From Prochlorococcus sp. AG-442-M23 (GTDB lineage: Bacteria > Cyanobacteriota > Cyanobacteriia > PCC-6307 > Cyanobiaceae), in NCBI GenBank assembly GCA_003209655.1, contig QCPW01000003.1, positions 124,001 through 188,000 of the forward strand: 64,000 nt of DNA, read 5' to 3'. The notes under the pieces were generated by a model, which worked only from the letters and a program-made list of their open reading frames with translations, made no database searches and was not told where the DNA came from. Of this stretch, positions 50,778-61,989 are shown one piece after another. How positions within the stretch are numbered: position 1 is the stretch's first letter; each line of letters opens with the position of its first letter. The position numbers and the translations under genes were made by a program.

Positions 50778-52496
50778 ATGCAAAAGGGAGTACCTCAGAT
50801 AATGGATATTACATCTATTAAATCTGTATTGCATGATTTATCAAAAAAAGTTTTACCATCAAGATTTGAAACAGCTCAACAACCTGAACCTAACATAATT
50901 CAATTCTGTTTAAGAGGAATAAAAACTCAAACTTGGATAGAAGTATCTTGGAATAGTGATTCATCACGAATACTAAAAATAAATAAGCCTGAAAAACTTG
51001 GAGCGGAAAGTACTCTCTCCAAACAATTAAAATTCGGATTGAAATATATGGCTCTAGTTACTATTAAGCAAGAAAAATTTGAGAGAGTGATTAAATTTGG
51101 ATTTGCGAAAAAGCCTGGAGATGAAATAACTAAATACTTAGTTTTCGAATTAATGGGTAAACACAGTAATATTTTTTATTTAGACAATAATCAAAAAATA
51201 ATTGCTTTAGGCAAACAAATTAACTCTAATCAATCTAGATTTCGTATCGTTTCTACTGGGGCTATCTATTCAGATCCTCCCAAAAACTTGAAAAAGGAAC
51301 CAAAAGCAAACGAATCTTATGAATCATGGAAAGAGTCTATTTCATCAGTTCCTGAATCACTTAAATACTGCCTAATTAACACATATCAAGGTGTAAGTCC
51401 TATATTAACTAAGCAGCTCGAGACCTTTAGTAACCTCGACACTCTAAAAATAATGAATAAAAATATTGATTTTATAAGTGAACACAACTTAAAAAAGATA
51501 CACAAAAGTTGGAACATATGGATCGAAAGGTTTAATAATAACAAATTTAATTTCTCAATTTTTGACAGTTTTTTTTATTCTGTTTGGTTTTTAAAAAATG
51601 AAACAAGTGATATTAAAGATATTGATCAATTTAATGAAATAGAAAAATATTATGCTTTTTTCTTAAAACAAAAAAAAATTGATGCATTAATAAAAAAAAT
51701 TGATGGAATAATTTTTAAGCAAATAAATATTGAGAAAAAGAATTTTAATTTACAATCTAATCTTTTAATAAACTCAGAAAATTATAAAAAATATAAAGAA
51801 AAGGCTGATAAAATATTTATGATGCATGAAATAAAAAAACAAGATGTTATCAAAGGCCAAAAGCTATATAAAAAGTCAAAAAAGCTAAAAAGAGCACAAA
51901 ATTTAATTAAAGAAAGGATTGATATTTATAAAAACAAACTTGATAGATTAGAGGAATTTAGTACTCTTTTGGATAACTTAAATTCTTTAAAAAAAGAAAA
52001 TCCCACAGTTAAAATTAATCTTCTGGAAGAAATTAAAGATGAAATTTGTCGAGAGTTTAAAGTTAGAATAAAAAATATTAGAGAAAAAAAAAGATACTCA
52101 TCCGGATCTGAGTCTTCACCAATAGAACTAAATACTCCAAAAGGCTTAAAAGTACAAATAGGAAGAAATATGAGGCAAAATGATTTAATAAGTTTTAAGT
52201 TTTCAAAAAAAGGCGATTTATGGTTTCATGCACAAGAATCACCTGGAAGTCATGTTGTTTTAAAGTCTTCTTCTCAAAAACCATCAGATGAAGATATCCA
52301 AATATCAGCAGATCTGGCGGCTTTGTTTAGTAAAGCAAAAATGAATATTAAAGTCCCAATTAGTTTAGTAGACATAAAGGACCTCCAAAAAATAACAAAA
52401 GGAGGACTAGGTTGCGTTTCATTTAATAAAGTAGAAATACTTTGGGGTAATCCTACAAGAGGAGAAGATTATATTAAAAAAAATCTTAAAGCATAA
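50778..52496 (+). CDS. NFACT/RqcH (Rqc2-homologue) ribosome quality-control protein
   Basis: C-terminal LKVQIGRNMRQNDLISFKFSKKGDLWFHAQESPGSHVVLKS (NFACT-R); long coiled coil; DITSIKSVLHDL N-terminus. Confidence 0.9.
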   Translation: MQKGVPQIMDITSIKSVLHDLSKKVLPSRFETAQQPEPNIIQFCLRGIKTQTWIEVSWNSDSSRILKINKPEKLGAESTLSKQLKFGLKYMALVTIKQEKFERVIKFGFAKKPGDEITKYLVFELMGKHSNIFYLDNNQKIIALGKQINSNQSRFRIVSTGAIYSDPPKNLKKEPKANESYESWKESISSVPESLKYCLINTYQGVSPILTKQLETFSNLDTLKIMNKNIDFISEHNLKKIHKSWNIWIERFNNNKFNFSIFDSFFYSVWFLKNETSDIKDIDQFNEIEKYYAFFLKQKKIDALIKKIDGIIFKQINIEKKNFNLQSNLLINSENYKKYKEKADKIFMMHEIKKQDVIKGQKLYKKSKKLKRAQNLIKERIDIYKNKLDRLEEFSTLLDNLNSLKKENPTVKINLLEEIKDEICREFKVRIKNIREKKRYSSGSESSPIELNTPKGLKVQIGRNMRQNDLISFKFSKKGDLWFHAQESPGSHVVLKSSSQKPSDEDIQISADLAALFSKAKMNIKVPISLVDIKDLQKITKGGLGCVSFNKVEILWGNPTRGEDYIKKNLKA

Positions 52497-52530
52497 ATTT
52501 AGCTTATAATGTAAAAAATTATTTTTTTAA

Positions 52531-52791
52531 ATGTTAGATTTTCTTCTTGGAACTCACGAATTTTTAGGTAATCATAGTTTCCCAGAATTTATTGTAGGGT
52601 ATTTATTTGGAGCAGCATTAATTATTGGAGCTCCGACTGTTTTTTTATTACTTGCTTTCGTTAGTGCTTTGATGAAAACAAATGGCAAGATGGGAGGTTA
52701 TAGAGAATATGAAACATATGGAGAATCTTCTTTAAATGACGCTCCTCCATTTTTATTACCTGATCCGACTAATCCAAAATTAAGTAAATAA
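52531..52791 (+). CDS. Conserved hypothetical single-TM protein
   Basis: 86 aa; FIVGYLFGAALIIGAPTVFLLLAFVSAL; Pro-rich C-terminus. Confidence 0.6.
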   Translation: MLDFLLGTHEFLGNHSFPEFIVGYLFGAALIIGAPTVFLLLAFVSALMKTNGKMGGYREYETYGESSLNDAPPFLLPDPTNPKLSK

Positions 52792-52878
52792 TTGCATTAA
52801 TGCCAAAAATTAAAATTTTACGTTTTTAAGAAATGATTTAAATTATTATTTATCTAAAACTATAAAATATGTTCACTA

Positions 52879-53637
52879 ATGAAGAGTATAGAGGAGAGTA
52901 ACACCAAAATATCTGAATCGATGAGCTTTACGGATCATTTAGAGGAGCTTAGGCAAAGATTGCTAAATTCTATTTATTCAATATTAATTTCCATTTTTTT
53001 TAGTTTTTTGATAATTAAACCATTAATTTCTTTTTTAGAAATTCCTGCCAGTGATATTCATTTATTACAACTTGCCCCTGGAGAATTTTTATTTGTTGCT
53101 ATTAAAGTAGCAGGTTACAGCGGGATAATCGTTTCAATCCCATATATTTTTTATCAAATAATATTATTTATTTCTCCAGGATTAACCAAAAAAGAAAAAA
53201 GCCTAATTTTACCAGCTGTTTTAGGATCGGGTTTACTATTCTTTCTTGGATTACTTTTTTCCTGGTGGATATTAGTTCCTGCAGCAATAAATTTCTTTAT
53301 AAATTTTGGAGCTGATATAGTTGAGCCCTCATGGTCCATTGAAAGATATTTTGATTTTGTTTTATTATTAATGTCAAGTACCGCTGTAGCGTTTCAATTG
53401 CCTGTTTTGCAATTTATTCTTGGTTCCCTTGGAATTATCACTACAGAAAAAATGATCTCAAATTGGAAAGTCGTAGTAATTGCATCTGCAATATTATCCG
53501 CAGTAATTACACCTTCCACAGATCCTTTAACCATGTCATTACTCTCAATTTCGATAATTTTTTTATTTTTCGTAGGAACTGGGTTAACTTACATATCTGA
53601 AAACCTTAAATCAAAAACTCTTTCATCCTCTCATTAA
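52879..53637 (+). CDS. tatC: Sec-independent translocase TatC
   Basis: MSFTDHLEELRQRLLNSI, FQLPVLQFIL, ITPSTDPLTMSLLSISI. Confidence 0.96.
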   Translation: MKSIEESNTKISESMSFTDHLEELRQRLLNSIYSILISIFFSFLIIKPLISFLEIPASDIHLLQLAPGEFLFVAIKVAGYSGIIVSIPYIFYQIILFISPGLTKKEKSLILPAVLGSGLLFFLGLLFSWWILVPAAINFFINFGADIVEPSWSIERYFDFVLLLMSSTAVAFQLPVLQFILGSLGIITTEKMISNWKVVVIASAILSAVITPSTDPLTMSLLSISIIFLFFVGTGLTYISENLKSKTLSSSH

Positions 53638-53923
53638 TATCAAGTTTTAGGCTTACAGCTCTACCTAATCTTGGTCTTGAATTTACTTTTTTAAGCCATT
53701 CCCTAACCTCATCTGAATAGCCACATCTATTTAATATTTCAATTTTATCTGCAATTGATTTTTTATATTCCAATTCATTTAATGGGAAAGCTTCTTGTCC
53801 TAAAAAGCCCCACATCATTTGAAAATATAAATATTTACCTCTTTTAAAAAGTCTAAAGTCATATTTTTTTCCCCATCGATGTATTAAGTAATGAATAATC
53901 TCATCTACTACTAAAGGTTTCAT
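53606..53923 (-). CDS. DUF3067-like cyanobacterial protein
   Basis: YLIHRWGKKYDFRLFKRGKYLYFQMMWGFLGQEAFPL. Confidence 0.75.
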   Translation of the reverse strand: MKPLVVDEIIHYLIHRWGKKYDFRLFKRGKYLYFQMMWGFLGQEAFPLNELEYKKSIADKIEILNRCGYSDEVREWLKKVNSRPRLGRAVSLKLDINERMKEFLI

Positions 53924-54046
53924 AATTTAATAATAAACAAACTCTTCAAAGCCAATACTTTAAATTATTAAAAGTCCTATCTATTTGCAACAGAAACCGT
54001 ACAATCTGATCCATAATAACTTATAAATAACAGCCTTAAGTATCGA

Positions 54047-54583
54047 ATGACTCAATTAAGTTCCAATGAAGTACCCTCTATGGGTCGAAGGCAATTTATG
54101 AATCTTCTTACATTTGGTACGGCAACTGGTGTCGCGTTAGGAGCTTTATATCCCGTAGCTAATTATTTTATGCCACTAAGGGCTGGTGGTGGCGGTGGTG
54201 GGACCTCTGCTAAAGATGAATTAGGTAATCCCGTAACTAAGACAGGCTGGCTAGCAAGTCATCAAGCTGGAGATAGAAGTTTAGTGCAGGGCCTTAAAGG
54301 AGATCCAACTTACTTAATTGTAAACAGTGAGGGTGGTATAGGAGAATTCGGACTAAATGCTATTTGTACCCATCTAGGATGCGTTGTTCCCTGGGATAGC
54401 GGTGCTAATAAATTCATATGTCCTTGTCATGGAAGTCAATATGATACAAATGGGAAAGTAGTAAGAGGACCCGCCCCTTTATCTTTAGCGTTGGCTCATG
54501 TTGATGTAGATGAAGATGCCGTACTTGTTAAACAATGGACAGAAACAGATTTCAGAACCAATGAAAACCCCTGGTGGGCATAA
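54047..54583 (+). CDS. petC: Cytochrome b6-f complex Rieske iron-sulfur protein
   Basis: [10 protein letters not shown] and CPCHGSQY ligand motifs. Confidence 0.98.
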   Translation: MTQLSSNEVPSMGRRQFMNLLTFGTATGVALGALYPVANYFMPLRAGGGGGGTSAKDELGNPVTKTGWLASHQAGDRSLVQGLKGDPTYLIVNSEGGIGEFGLNAICTHLGCVVPWDSGANKFICPCHGSQYDTNGKVVRGPAPLSLALAHVDVDEDAVLVKQWTETDFRTNENPWWA

Positions 54584-54611
54584 GAAAATGACTAATTTTA
54601 AAACCCAAATA

Positions 54612-55541
54612 ATGAAAAAAACAACTTTCTTTCTCTGCACACTTCTTTTAATCTCAAGCATTATCATTTTCCCAAAAACATCTCTTGCTTATCCTTTTTG
54701 GGCTCAGCAAAATTATGAATCACCTAGAGAAGCTACAGGAAAAATAGTCTGTGCAAATTGCCATTTAGCACAAATGCCAACTATTGCAGAAGTACCTCAA
54801 GCTGTTGGTGCTGATAGTGTTTTCAAGGCTGTGGTTAAAATACCTTATAAAAATGATTTAAAGGAAATAGGTGCTGATGGTTCAGAAGTTCCTTTACAAG
54901 TTGGGGCGGTTGTCATGCTTCCTGATGGCTTTAAATTAGCTCCTCAGGAAAGATGGACTGAGGAAATAAAGGAAGAAACTGAAGGTGTCTACTTTACAAA
55001 CTACAGTGAAGAAAAAGATAACATAATCATTGTTGGACCATTACCTGGTGACACTAATAAAGAAATTGTTTTCCCAGTTCTTTCACCTAATCCAGCTACC
55101 AATAAAGAATATCACTACGGAAAGTACTCTTTGCATATAGGAGGGAATAGAGGCAGAGGCCAAGTTTATCCGACTGGAGAAAAGAGTAACAATGTAATCT
55201 TCACTTCTTCTTCTTCAGGTACTATTAATTCAATAGAAACTATTGAAGATGGTAGTTATCAGATTAATATCGAAAATGAGAATGGAGAAATGATTACCGA
55301 GACAGTTCCAGTTGGTCCTAAACTAATTGTTAAAGAACAAGACCAAATAAATGCTGGAGAACCTCTTACAAATGACCCTAATGTAGGAGGTTTTGGACAA
55401 CTTGATGCTGAAGTAGTCCTACAAAGCCCCTATAGAATAATAGGTTTAATAGCATTTTTTATAGGTGTAGGCCTAACTCAAATCCTTTTAGTACTTAAGA
55501 AGAAACAGGTTGAGAAGGTACAAGCTGCAGAGGGTATTTAA
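54612..55541 (+). CDS. petA: Apocytochrome f
   Basis: [28 protein letters not shown]-terminal TM; start adjusted to ATG 54612. Confidence 0.97.
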   Translation: MKKTTFFLCTLLLISSIIIFPKTSLAYPFWAQQNYESPREATGKIVCANCHLAQMPTIAEVPQAVGADSVFKAVVKIPYKNDLKEIGADGSEVPLQVGAVVMLPDGFKLAPQERWTEEIKEETEGVYFTNYSEEKDNIIIVGPLPGDTNKEIVFPVLSPNPATNKEYHYGKYSLHIGGNRGRGQVYPTGEKSNNVIFTSSSSGTINSIETIEDGSYQINIENENGEMITETVPVGPKLIVKEQDQINAGEPLTNDPNVGGFGQLDAEVVLQSPYRIIGLIAFFIGVGLTQILLVLKKKQVEKVQAAEGI

Positions 55542-55552
55542 TTATCCTTTAA

Positions 55553-56446
55553 ATGCTTACATATCAAGCCTTTATTCAATCCCCTGGAGACACTTTTTTA
55601 AATTTAGGTTTTCTAACTATAAGATGGTACGGTCTGCTAATTTCTGTTTCTGTATTAATAGGACTTTTAATTTCTAAGAAGCTTGCTAAATCGAGAAATA
55701 TTAATCCTCAATACATAAGCGATATTTTACCTTCTTTAATAATATCTTCCATTATTGGAGCAAGATCTTACTATGTGATTTTTGAATGGAGACAATATAG
55801 TGGTAATAACTTCTTTACTTCTTTTGAACTATTTAATAATGTATTTCAAATACCCTCTTTTCTTGCGATTTGGGAAGGAGGCATAGCAATTCACGGAGGA
55901 TTAATTGGAGGATTCTTATCAATTTTATATTTTTGCAAATCTAAAAAAATACATTTAAAAACCTTTCTAGATGTATTAATTCCCTCAATTATACTTGGGC
56001 AATCAATTGGTAGATGGGGAAATTTCTTCAACAACGAAGCTTTTGGAATACCTACAGATTTGCCTTGGAAGTTATTTATTCCTATACAAAATAGACCATT
56101 AGAATTTATAAATTTTCAGTTTTTTCATCCAACATTTATTTATGAATCATTATGGAATTTTTTAATTTTTCTATTATTGATTATTATTTTTTATAAACAA
56201 AACAAAAACAACTCAGTCAGGCCAGGCTTTATTAGTTGTATTTATTTAATTGGTTATAGTTTTGGAAGATTCTGGATTGAAGGTTTAAGAATTGATCCTT
56301 TATGCATTGGTGCAATTCCCCCATTCTGCGATGGAGGATTAAGAATGGCCCAATTTATTAGTATTTTTTTATTTTCATCTGGATTAATTGGCATATTTTT
56401 TTTAAGATTAAAATCATATAAAGGGAAAAAAAGATCTAATGGATAA
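55553..56446 (+). CDS. lgt: Prolipoprotein diacylglyceryl transferase
   Basis: [54 protein letters not shown]. Confidence 0.97.
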   Translation: MLTYQAFIQSPGDTFLNLGFLTIRWYGLLISVSVLIGLLISKKLAKSRNINPQYISDILPSLIISSIIGARSYYVIFEWRQYSGNNFFTSFELFNNVFQIPSFLAIWEGGIAIHGGLIGGFLSILYFCKSKKIHLKTFLDVLIPSIILGQSIGRWGNFFNNEAFGIPTDLPWKLFIPIQNRPLEFINFQFFHPTFIYESLWNFLIFLLLIIIFYKQNKNNSVRPGFISCIYLIGYSFGRFWIEGLRIDPLCIGAIPPFCDGGLRMAQFISIFLFSSGLIGIFFLRLKSYKGKKRSNG

Positions 56447-57194
56447 AAAAATATCATTCATAGGAGTTGGGCCTGGTGATCCTGATTTATTAACAATTAA
56501 AGCATTAAAAAAAATAAAATCTGCAGACGTTATACTTTGGGCTGATTCTTTAATTCCAAAAAAAATTATAAATTTTTCACATGAAGATTCTGAAAAAATA
56601 AAAACGAGTAACCTCACCTTAGAAAAAATCACTTCAATAATGATTGAGAGATTCAATGAGGGTAAAACTGTAATTAGATTGCATGATGGAGATCCATGCC
56701 TATATGGTGCAGTTAAAGAACAAATAAATATACTTAAAAAAAGAAATATTTCATCTGAAGTCATTCCTGGAGTAAGTGCCTTTCAGATTGCTGCAGCCTA
56801 TCATCAGGCCGAGCTAACAATTCCAGAAATAACTCAAACTATAATTCTGACAAGAGCTGGAGGCAGAACAGGCATGCCAGAGAAAGAATCACTTAAAGAT
56901 CTTGCAAGACACAAATCCTCTTTGTGTCTTTATTTGAGTGCAAGGCATATAAAAAGTTCCCAAAAAACTTTATTAGAATTTTACCCTCCAGAAACTAAGG
57001 TAATTGTTGGTTATAGAGTATCTTGGGATGATGGTTGGACATCTTTAATTGAACTGAAGGATATGGAAAAATTTACTCTTGAAAAAGGACTTATTAGAAC
57101 TACTATCTTTATCGTAAGTCCAGCAATTGATTCGGAGGCTAATAGATCTAACCTTTATGATCCATCTTATAAACATCTTTTTAGAAATAAATAA
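56439..57194 (+). CDS. cobM: Precorrin-4 C11-methyltransferase
   Basis: [47 protein letters not shown]. Confidence 0.95.
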   Translation: MDKKISFIGVGPGDPDLLTIKALKKIKSADVILWADSLIPKKIINFSHEDSEKIKTSNLTLEKITSIMIERFNEGKTVIRLHDGDPCLYGAVKEQINILKKRNISSEVIPGVSAFQIAAAYHQAELTIPEITQTIILTRAGGRTGMPEKESLKDLARHKSSLCLYLSARHIKSSQKTLLEFYPPETKVIVGYRVSWDDGWTSLIELKDMEKFTLEKGLIRTTIFIVSPAIDSEANRSNLYDPSYKHLFRNK

Positions 57195-57231
57195 TCTTAT
57201 AAAGTTGATAGATAATTATAAGTCATTATAA

Positions 57232-57741
57232 TTGGGGAAAACTAATACTTTGGAAGAAATAAAATCTTATAAATCAGACAAGATTTCCAACAATAATTCC
57301 TCTCTAAAAAGAATTGGTAATTTTATTAAAGAAGCACGAATAAGCAGAAACCAATCAGTTGAAGAATTGGCTTCAGATTTAAAAATTGGAGTTCACCAAG
57401 TGCAGGCAATAGAAGAAGGTAATGATAATCTTTTACCAGAAAAAGTTTTTGTAAAAGCAATGGTTCGCAGAATATCAGACAAGCTTAAAATTGATTCAGA
57501 ATTTATAATGAGCGAATTTAACACTGATAGAAAAGAAGTAAAAGTTGAGGAAATTGTCCAGGAAGTCTCAATCAAAGCAAAACAAAACAGATCAATTAAG
57601 AATCAAAATTCAAAAAGGTTCATCTTATTTATCTTGATATCTGGAATTTTAGGCCTTCTAGCATCTTCTCTAATTTTCAATATTTTTCCCAACTCTCTAA
57701 AAAATCAAATCCCAAAACAAGATCTTCTAAAGAAAAATTAA
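57232..57741 (+). CDS. RodZ-like HTH plus single-TM protein
   Basis: IGNFIKEARISRNQSVEELASDLKIGVHQVQAIEEGN..LPEKVFVKAMVRRI; C-terminal TM. Confidence 0.8.
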   Translation: MGKTNTLEEIKSYKSDKISNNNSSLKRIGNFIKEARISRNQSVEELASDLKIGVHQVQAIEEGNDNLLPEKVFVKAMVRRISDKLKIDSEFIMSEFNTDRKEVKVEEIVQEVSIKAKQNRSIKNQNSKRFILFILISGILGLLASSLIFNIFPNSLKNQIPKQDLLKKN

Positions 57742-59333
57742 ACGATTTTTAATTGTAAATTTTTTAGTTCTTTAATAACATTATTGCATAATTCTAAGTT
57801 CCATTTTTCAAGAAGCAGTTCTTGATTCGAATTAAAAGGCAATAATTGAATTAAAAGAATATTATTTTGTAACTCAATATTAATTGACGATATAAAATTA
57901 TTAGGTCTTTGATCAAGAGAGGCCGCTATTCTTAAAATTAAGGACATCTCAAGCACTAATGTTTTATCTTCTTTTGACGTCAAACTTTGCCATGAATCAT
58001 GTCTTTTTTTCGGCAAAGTCTTTCTATGATATCTAGCAACCGAGGCAATAATATTTCTCTCTGATTGTGAATAACCTAATAATTCGCAATTTTTAATTAA
58101 ATACCAAGAATGTTTATGATAAGAACTTACATTTACAAATTTCCCACAAGTATAGAGGTGACAAGCTGCCCAAAGTATCTCTTTTGCTTTTGCATCAGTA
58201 TTGCTATAAAAAATATTTTTAGTTTGATCATAGATTTGAAAGGCGAAATTAGTTACCTTTTCAGATCTTTCTTGATCAACTCCAAACTTTCTAGCCTGAT
58301 GAACTATCGTTGTTTTCCTAATATTACTTTGAATATTAAATTCGTTTTTTATTATTCCTTTACGGAGCATCCAATCAACAACTAATCCTTCTCTAAGGGC
58401 TCTCTCACTTATTGTTAACTCATTAAAATCCAACATATCCATTGAAGCATCAAGAATTAAAGCGCCTGGTATTATAATTTCTGCTCTTCTTTCACTTAGC
58501 GAGGGTATTTTTTTTATTTCAGCACTTGACATTTTAATTAATTTTCCCAAGACGTTCTTTAAACTCTCTCTTTTAAACTTATAGCCATGCATCTTTTGTT
58601 TTGGCTGCCCCAGTTCAGTCAAAATTAAATTACCTAATGAGATTGCAGTACCACTTGTAGCAATCATTGTGACTTTTTTTTCTCTTTGTAATTTCCTTTT
58701 AATTTTTCCAACAGATGGTTCTAAAGAGCCTTGGATAAAAGTTTTCAAAAAATCTAACCTTTTATTATTAAAAGTTTCGCTATCAAGAAAATCGTTTTTT
58801 AGCCTAACAGCTCCAACTCTTGAACTTGTAAGAGCTATAGCATCTTTTTTATCTGCAAGTATTAATTCTGTAGAACCTCCCCCAATATCGATAATTACGC
58901 AAGGCTCATCTTCTAAAGCCATTCCAGACAATACGCCAAGATAAATTAATCTTGCCTCCTCAGATCCGCTGATGAGTTCTATTTGAATACCAAGTTCACT
59001 TTGAACTCTATTTATAAAATTTAATCCATTTGGGGCTTCCCTAACAGCACTTGTTGCAGCAGTTATTGTTTGAGAAACACCATTACTATCACAATAGTCT
59101 TTAAATCGTTTGAGAGTTTTAAAAACTCTTTGAATTGATTCTTCAGTAAGATTTCCCTCTTCATCTATCTCTCCCAGACGGGTTGTAGATTTATCGGTAA
59201 ATTTTATTGAAAAGGTTTTAAGATCTAAATTAATTTCTGCAATTAAGAGGTGAGTAGAATTTGTCCCAATATCAATTGAAGCCACCAAAATATCTTTTTC
59301 TTGCAGAATGCTTAGTTCTTTTTTTTGTATCAT
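57738..59333 (-). CDS. ppx: Exopolyphosphatase / Ppx-GppA family
   Basis: ASIDIGTNSTHLLIAEI, ATSAVREAPNG, IDIGGGSTELI, HD-type helical C-terminus. Confidence 0.95.
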   Translation of the reverse strand: MIQKKELSILQEKDILVASIDIGTNSTHLLIAEINLDLKTFSIKFTDKSTTRLGEIDEEGNLTEESIQRVFKTLKRFKDYCDSNGVSQTITAATSAVREAPNGLNFINRVQSELGIQIELISGSEEARLIYLGVLSGMALEDEPCVIIDIGGGSTELILADKKDAIALTSSRVGAVRLKNDFLDSETFNNKRLDFLKTFIQGSLEPSVGKIKRKLQREKKVTMIATSGTAISLGNLILTELGQPKQKMHGYKFKRESLKNVLGKLIKMSSAEIKKIPSLSERRAEIIIPGALILDASMDMLDFNELTISERALREGLVVDWMLRKGIIKNEFNIQSNIRKTTIVHQARKFGVDQERSEKVTNFAFQIYDQTKNIFYSNTDAKAKEILWAACHLYTCGKFVNVSSYHKHSWYLIKNCELLGYSQSERNIIASVARYHRKTLPKKRHDSWQSLTSKEDKTLVLEMSLILRIAASLDQRPNNFISSINIELQNNILLIQLLPFNSNQELLLEKWNLELCNNVIKELKNLQLKIV

Positions 59334-59454
59334 TTTTATTCTCTAAAAAATAGAGATTGTAAATACAGTAATTAATATACTTAAGATTGATTATCAAATT
59401 ATAAAATTAACTAAATACTAGTTAGATTATTTAAAATTATGAAATATTGATTCT

Positions 59455-60342
59455 GTGATAACAAAAGCATTGAATTCTAAACTAAATATTCTTTTTGAAC
59501 TTTTAAGGTGGAACAAACCCACCGGAAGACTTATTTTGCTTATTCCTGCTGGATGGAGTTTATATTTAACTCCAGAATCAAACCCAAGCTTTCAGATGTT
59601 ATTTAAAATCATAATAGGGGGATTATTAGTTAGTGGTTTAGGCTGCGTGGCAAATGATATCTGGGATAAAAGAATAGATCAAAAAGTCTTAAGAACCAAA
59701 AACAGGCCTCTTGCTGCAAATAAAATTGGGATTAAAACAGCTTACTTAATTCTCATATTTTTAATCATATGTAGTTTCTTTTTAACTTTGTCATTACCAG
59801 AGAACGGAAGGCTACTTTCTATTGCAATCGCTTTTTTTGCTTTACCATTAATTTTAATTTACCCCTCTGCAAAAAGATGGTTTAAATATCCTCAAGTTAT
59901 CTTATCTTTATGTTGGGGGTTCTCAGTTTTGATTCCTTGGGCTGCAAGTGAAGGTAATATAAGAAGTAGTGTCTTACTATTTTGTTGGCTTGCTACTATT
60001 TTCTGGACTTTTGGTTTTGATACTGTATACGCTTTGGCTGATAAAAAATACGATCTTGAAATTGGAGTAAACAGTTCTGCGGTGAACCTCGCATCAAATA
60101 CACAAATAACTATACAAATTTGTTATTTTTTAACTTCTTTTTTCCTAGCAATTTGTGCTTTAATCAATCAAATAGATTTGATTTTTTGGCCAATTTGGTT
60201 GACAACAGGGTTTTTAATGCAAAAAGATGTTTTAAATATTTTTCCAGAAAGTAAACAAACCATAAAAAAAATTAGCAATCATTTTAAAAACCAATCTATA
60301 TATGGAGGGTTAATTTTATTAGGATTCGTAATTGCCTCATAA
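59455..60342 (+). CDS. UbiA-family 4-hydroxybenzoate polyprenyltransferase
   Basis: RWNKPTGRLILLIPAGWSLYL, NDIWDKRIDQKVLRTKNRPLA, DTVYALADKKYDLEIGVNS; GTG start. Confidence 0.93.
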   Translation: MITKALNSKLNILFELLRWNKPTGRLILLIPAGWSLYLTPESNPSFQMLFKIIIGGLLVSGLGCVANDIWDKRIDQKVLRTKNRPLAANKIGIKTAYLILIFLIICSFFLTLSLPENGRLLSIAIAFFALPLILIYPSAKRWFKYPQVILSLCWGFSVLIPWAASEGNIRSSVLLFCWLATIFWTFGFDTVYALADKKYDLEIGVNSSAVNLASNTQITIQICYFLTSFFLAICALINQIDLIFWPIWLTTGFLMQKDVLNIFPESKQTIKKISNHFKNQSIYGGLILLGFVIAS

Positions 60343-60354
60343 TTTGATACAAGA

Positions 60355-61227
60355 ATGCTTACTACATTAAAAAAAGGAGATGAAATTAATATTTTAGCTC
60401 CCAGTTCTTTTATCGATATAGAGGAGGATTTTTGGATGGGTATAGATATATTAGAAAAATGGGGTTTAAAAATTATTAGTAATAATATACTCTCAAAAAA
60501 ATATGGATATTTTGCTGGAGATGATCAAACTAGATTTGAAGAACTCGAAAAAGCGAAAAATAGTAAGCTCATTATTTTTGCTAAAGGCGGATGGGGAGCA
60601 GCAAGACTTTTAGAAAAAAATCCAACCTGGGGAAATGGCATGATGATTGGATTCTCTGATACATGTTCACTATTGTTATCAAAATATTCACAAGGAAATT
60701 TTGGATCTATACATGGGCCTATGATCACAACTCTTTTCAAAGAACCTGAATGGAGTTTAAGGAGACTAAAAAATTTACTTTTTGATGGATATGTTGATGA
60801 TATTAAGGGGATACCTTTAAAAAAAGGAATTGCAAAAGGAGAAATCATTGTTTCAAATTTAACTATTGCATCTTTTTTAATTGGAACTGATCACTTCCCT
60901 AAACTAAAAGGGAAAATAATAATATTTGAGGATATAAATGAAGATATTTATAAAATAGATAGGATGTTGACTTATTTGAGAATGACAAAAATATTTCATG
61001 AGATAGCAGGTATTGGATTTGGAAGTTTTGCAGATAATCTTTGTACAATTCAATGGAAAGACTCACTAAAAATATTAATAATTGAGAGACTTCAAGAGTT
61101 TGATATACCCATTCTTTTTGACCTCCCTATTGGGCATATACCTGGGAATGCATGCATACCTTTTGGTTGTGAAGCCATACTGAATGGAAACGATGGCATC
61201 CTAAGTATTAATATACCTTGTTACTAA
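60355..61227 (+). CDS. LD-carboxypeptidase (S66 family)
   Basis: IFAKGGWGAARLLE, IGFSDTCSLLL, GSIHGPMITTL, FEDINEDIYKIDRML. Confidence 0.9.
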   Translation: MLTTLKKGDEINILAPSSFIDIEEDFWMGIDILEKWGLKIISNNILSKKYGYFAGDDQTRFEELEKAKNSKLIIFAKGGWGAARLLEKNPTWGNGMMIGFSDTCSLLLSKYSQGNFGSIHGPMITTLFKEPEWSLRRLKNLLFDGYVDDIKGIPLKKGIAKGEIIVSNLTIASFLIGTDHFPKLKGKIIIFEDINEDIYKIDRMLTYLRMTKIFHEIAGIGFGSFADNLCTIQWKDSLKILIIERLQEFDIPILFDLPIGHIPGNACIPFGCEAILNGNDGILSINIPCY

Positions 61228-61895
61228 AAGTCTTTTAAAAATAGTTTTGCTATTTTCAGATCTAATGGAGTTGTAATTTTTATATTTGAAGAATTGCCTT
61301 CAATTATTTTTACTTGCCAATTTAAAATTTCAAATAGTGAGGCATCATCAGTAACTATCCAATTTTTCTCAATTGCCATCAAATGCGCTTTTCTAAGGCG
61401 CTCTACTAAAAAGCCCTGAGGGGTCTGGGCGGCCCATAAATTTTTCCTATTGGGGGTTTCTTGAATATAACCTTTATCATCAACAATCTTTATTGTATCG
61501 GTAACTTTGGTAGCTAAAACAACCGCTTCATTTCCTTCTAATTCTTGGGCACATTTGTTTATTAAGCTTGGCTCTATTAAGCATCTGGCACCATCATGAA
61601 TGAGAATTTTTTTTGCATCAGAAGGGAGAGAATTTAAACCATGAAAGACAGACTCTTGCCTGGTTTCTCCACCATTAATCCATTGAACTTTAGAGGAAAA
61701 ACCTTTAATTGAATTTAATAATTCATTTTTATCATTCGGTTGGCCAATTATTCCTACCCAGCTTACTAAACTTGATGAAAATACAGATTTTAAGGTCCAA
61801 TAAATAAGAGATTCACCTTCTAATTCAATAAGTAATTTATTTTTTCCAGCTCTCATTCTGCTACCACTTCCTGCAGCAGGTATTAATACATGCAC
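61224..61895 (-). CDS. ispD: 2-C-methyl-D-erythritol 4-phosphate cytidylyltransferase
   Basis: VLIPAAGSGSRMRAGKNKLLIEL, GGETRQESVFHGL, LIHDGARCL, ITTPLDLKIA. Confidence 0.97.
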   Translation of the reverse strand: MHVLIPAAGSGSRMRAGKNKLLIELEGESLIYWTLKSVFSSSLVSWVGIIGQPNDKNELLNSIKGFSSKVQWINGGETRQESVFHGLNSLPSDAKKILIHDGARCLIEPSLINKCAQELEGNEAVVLATKVTDTIKIVDDKGYIQETPNRKNLWAAQTPQGFLVERLRKAHLMAIEKNWIVTDDASLFEILNWQVKIIEGNSSNIKITTPLDLKIAKLFLKDF

Positions 61896-61989
61896 AATAA
61901 CTTTGGCTTAATGTTTTCTAGATAATTATAAATAAAAGCAATATGTTTGCACAAATAGTACTACGATCTTAAATTATAAATTTTTTTAA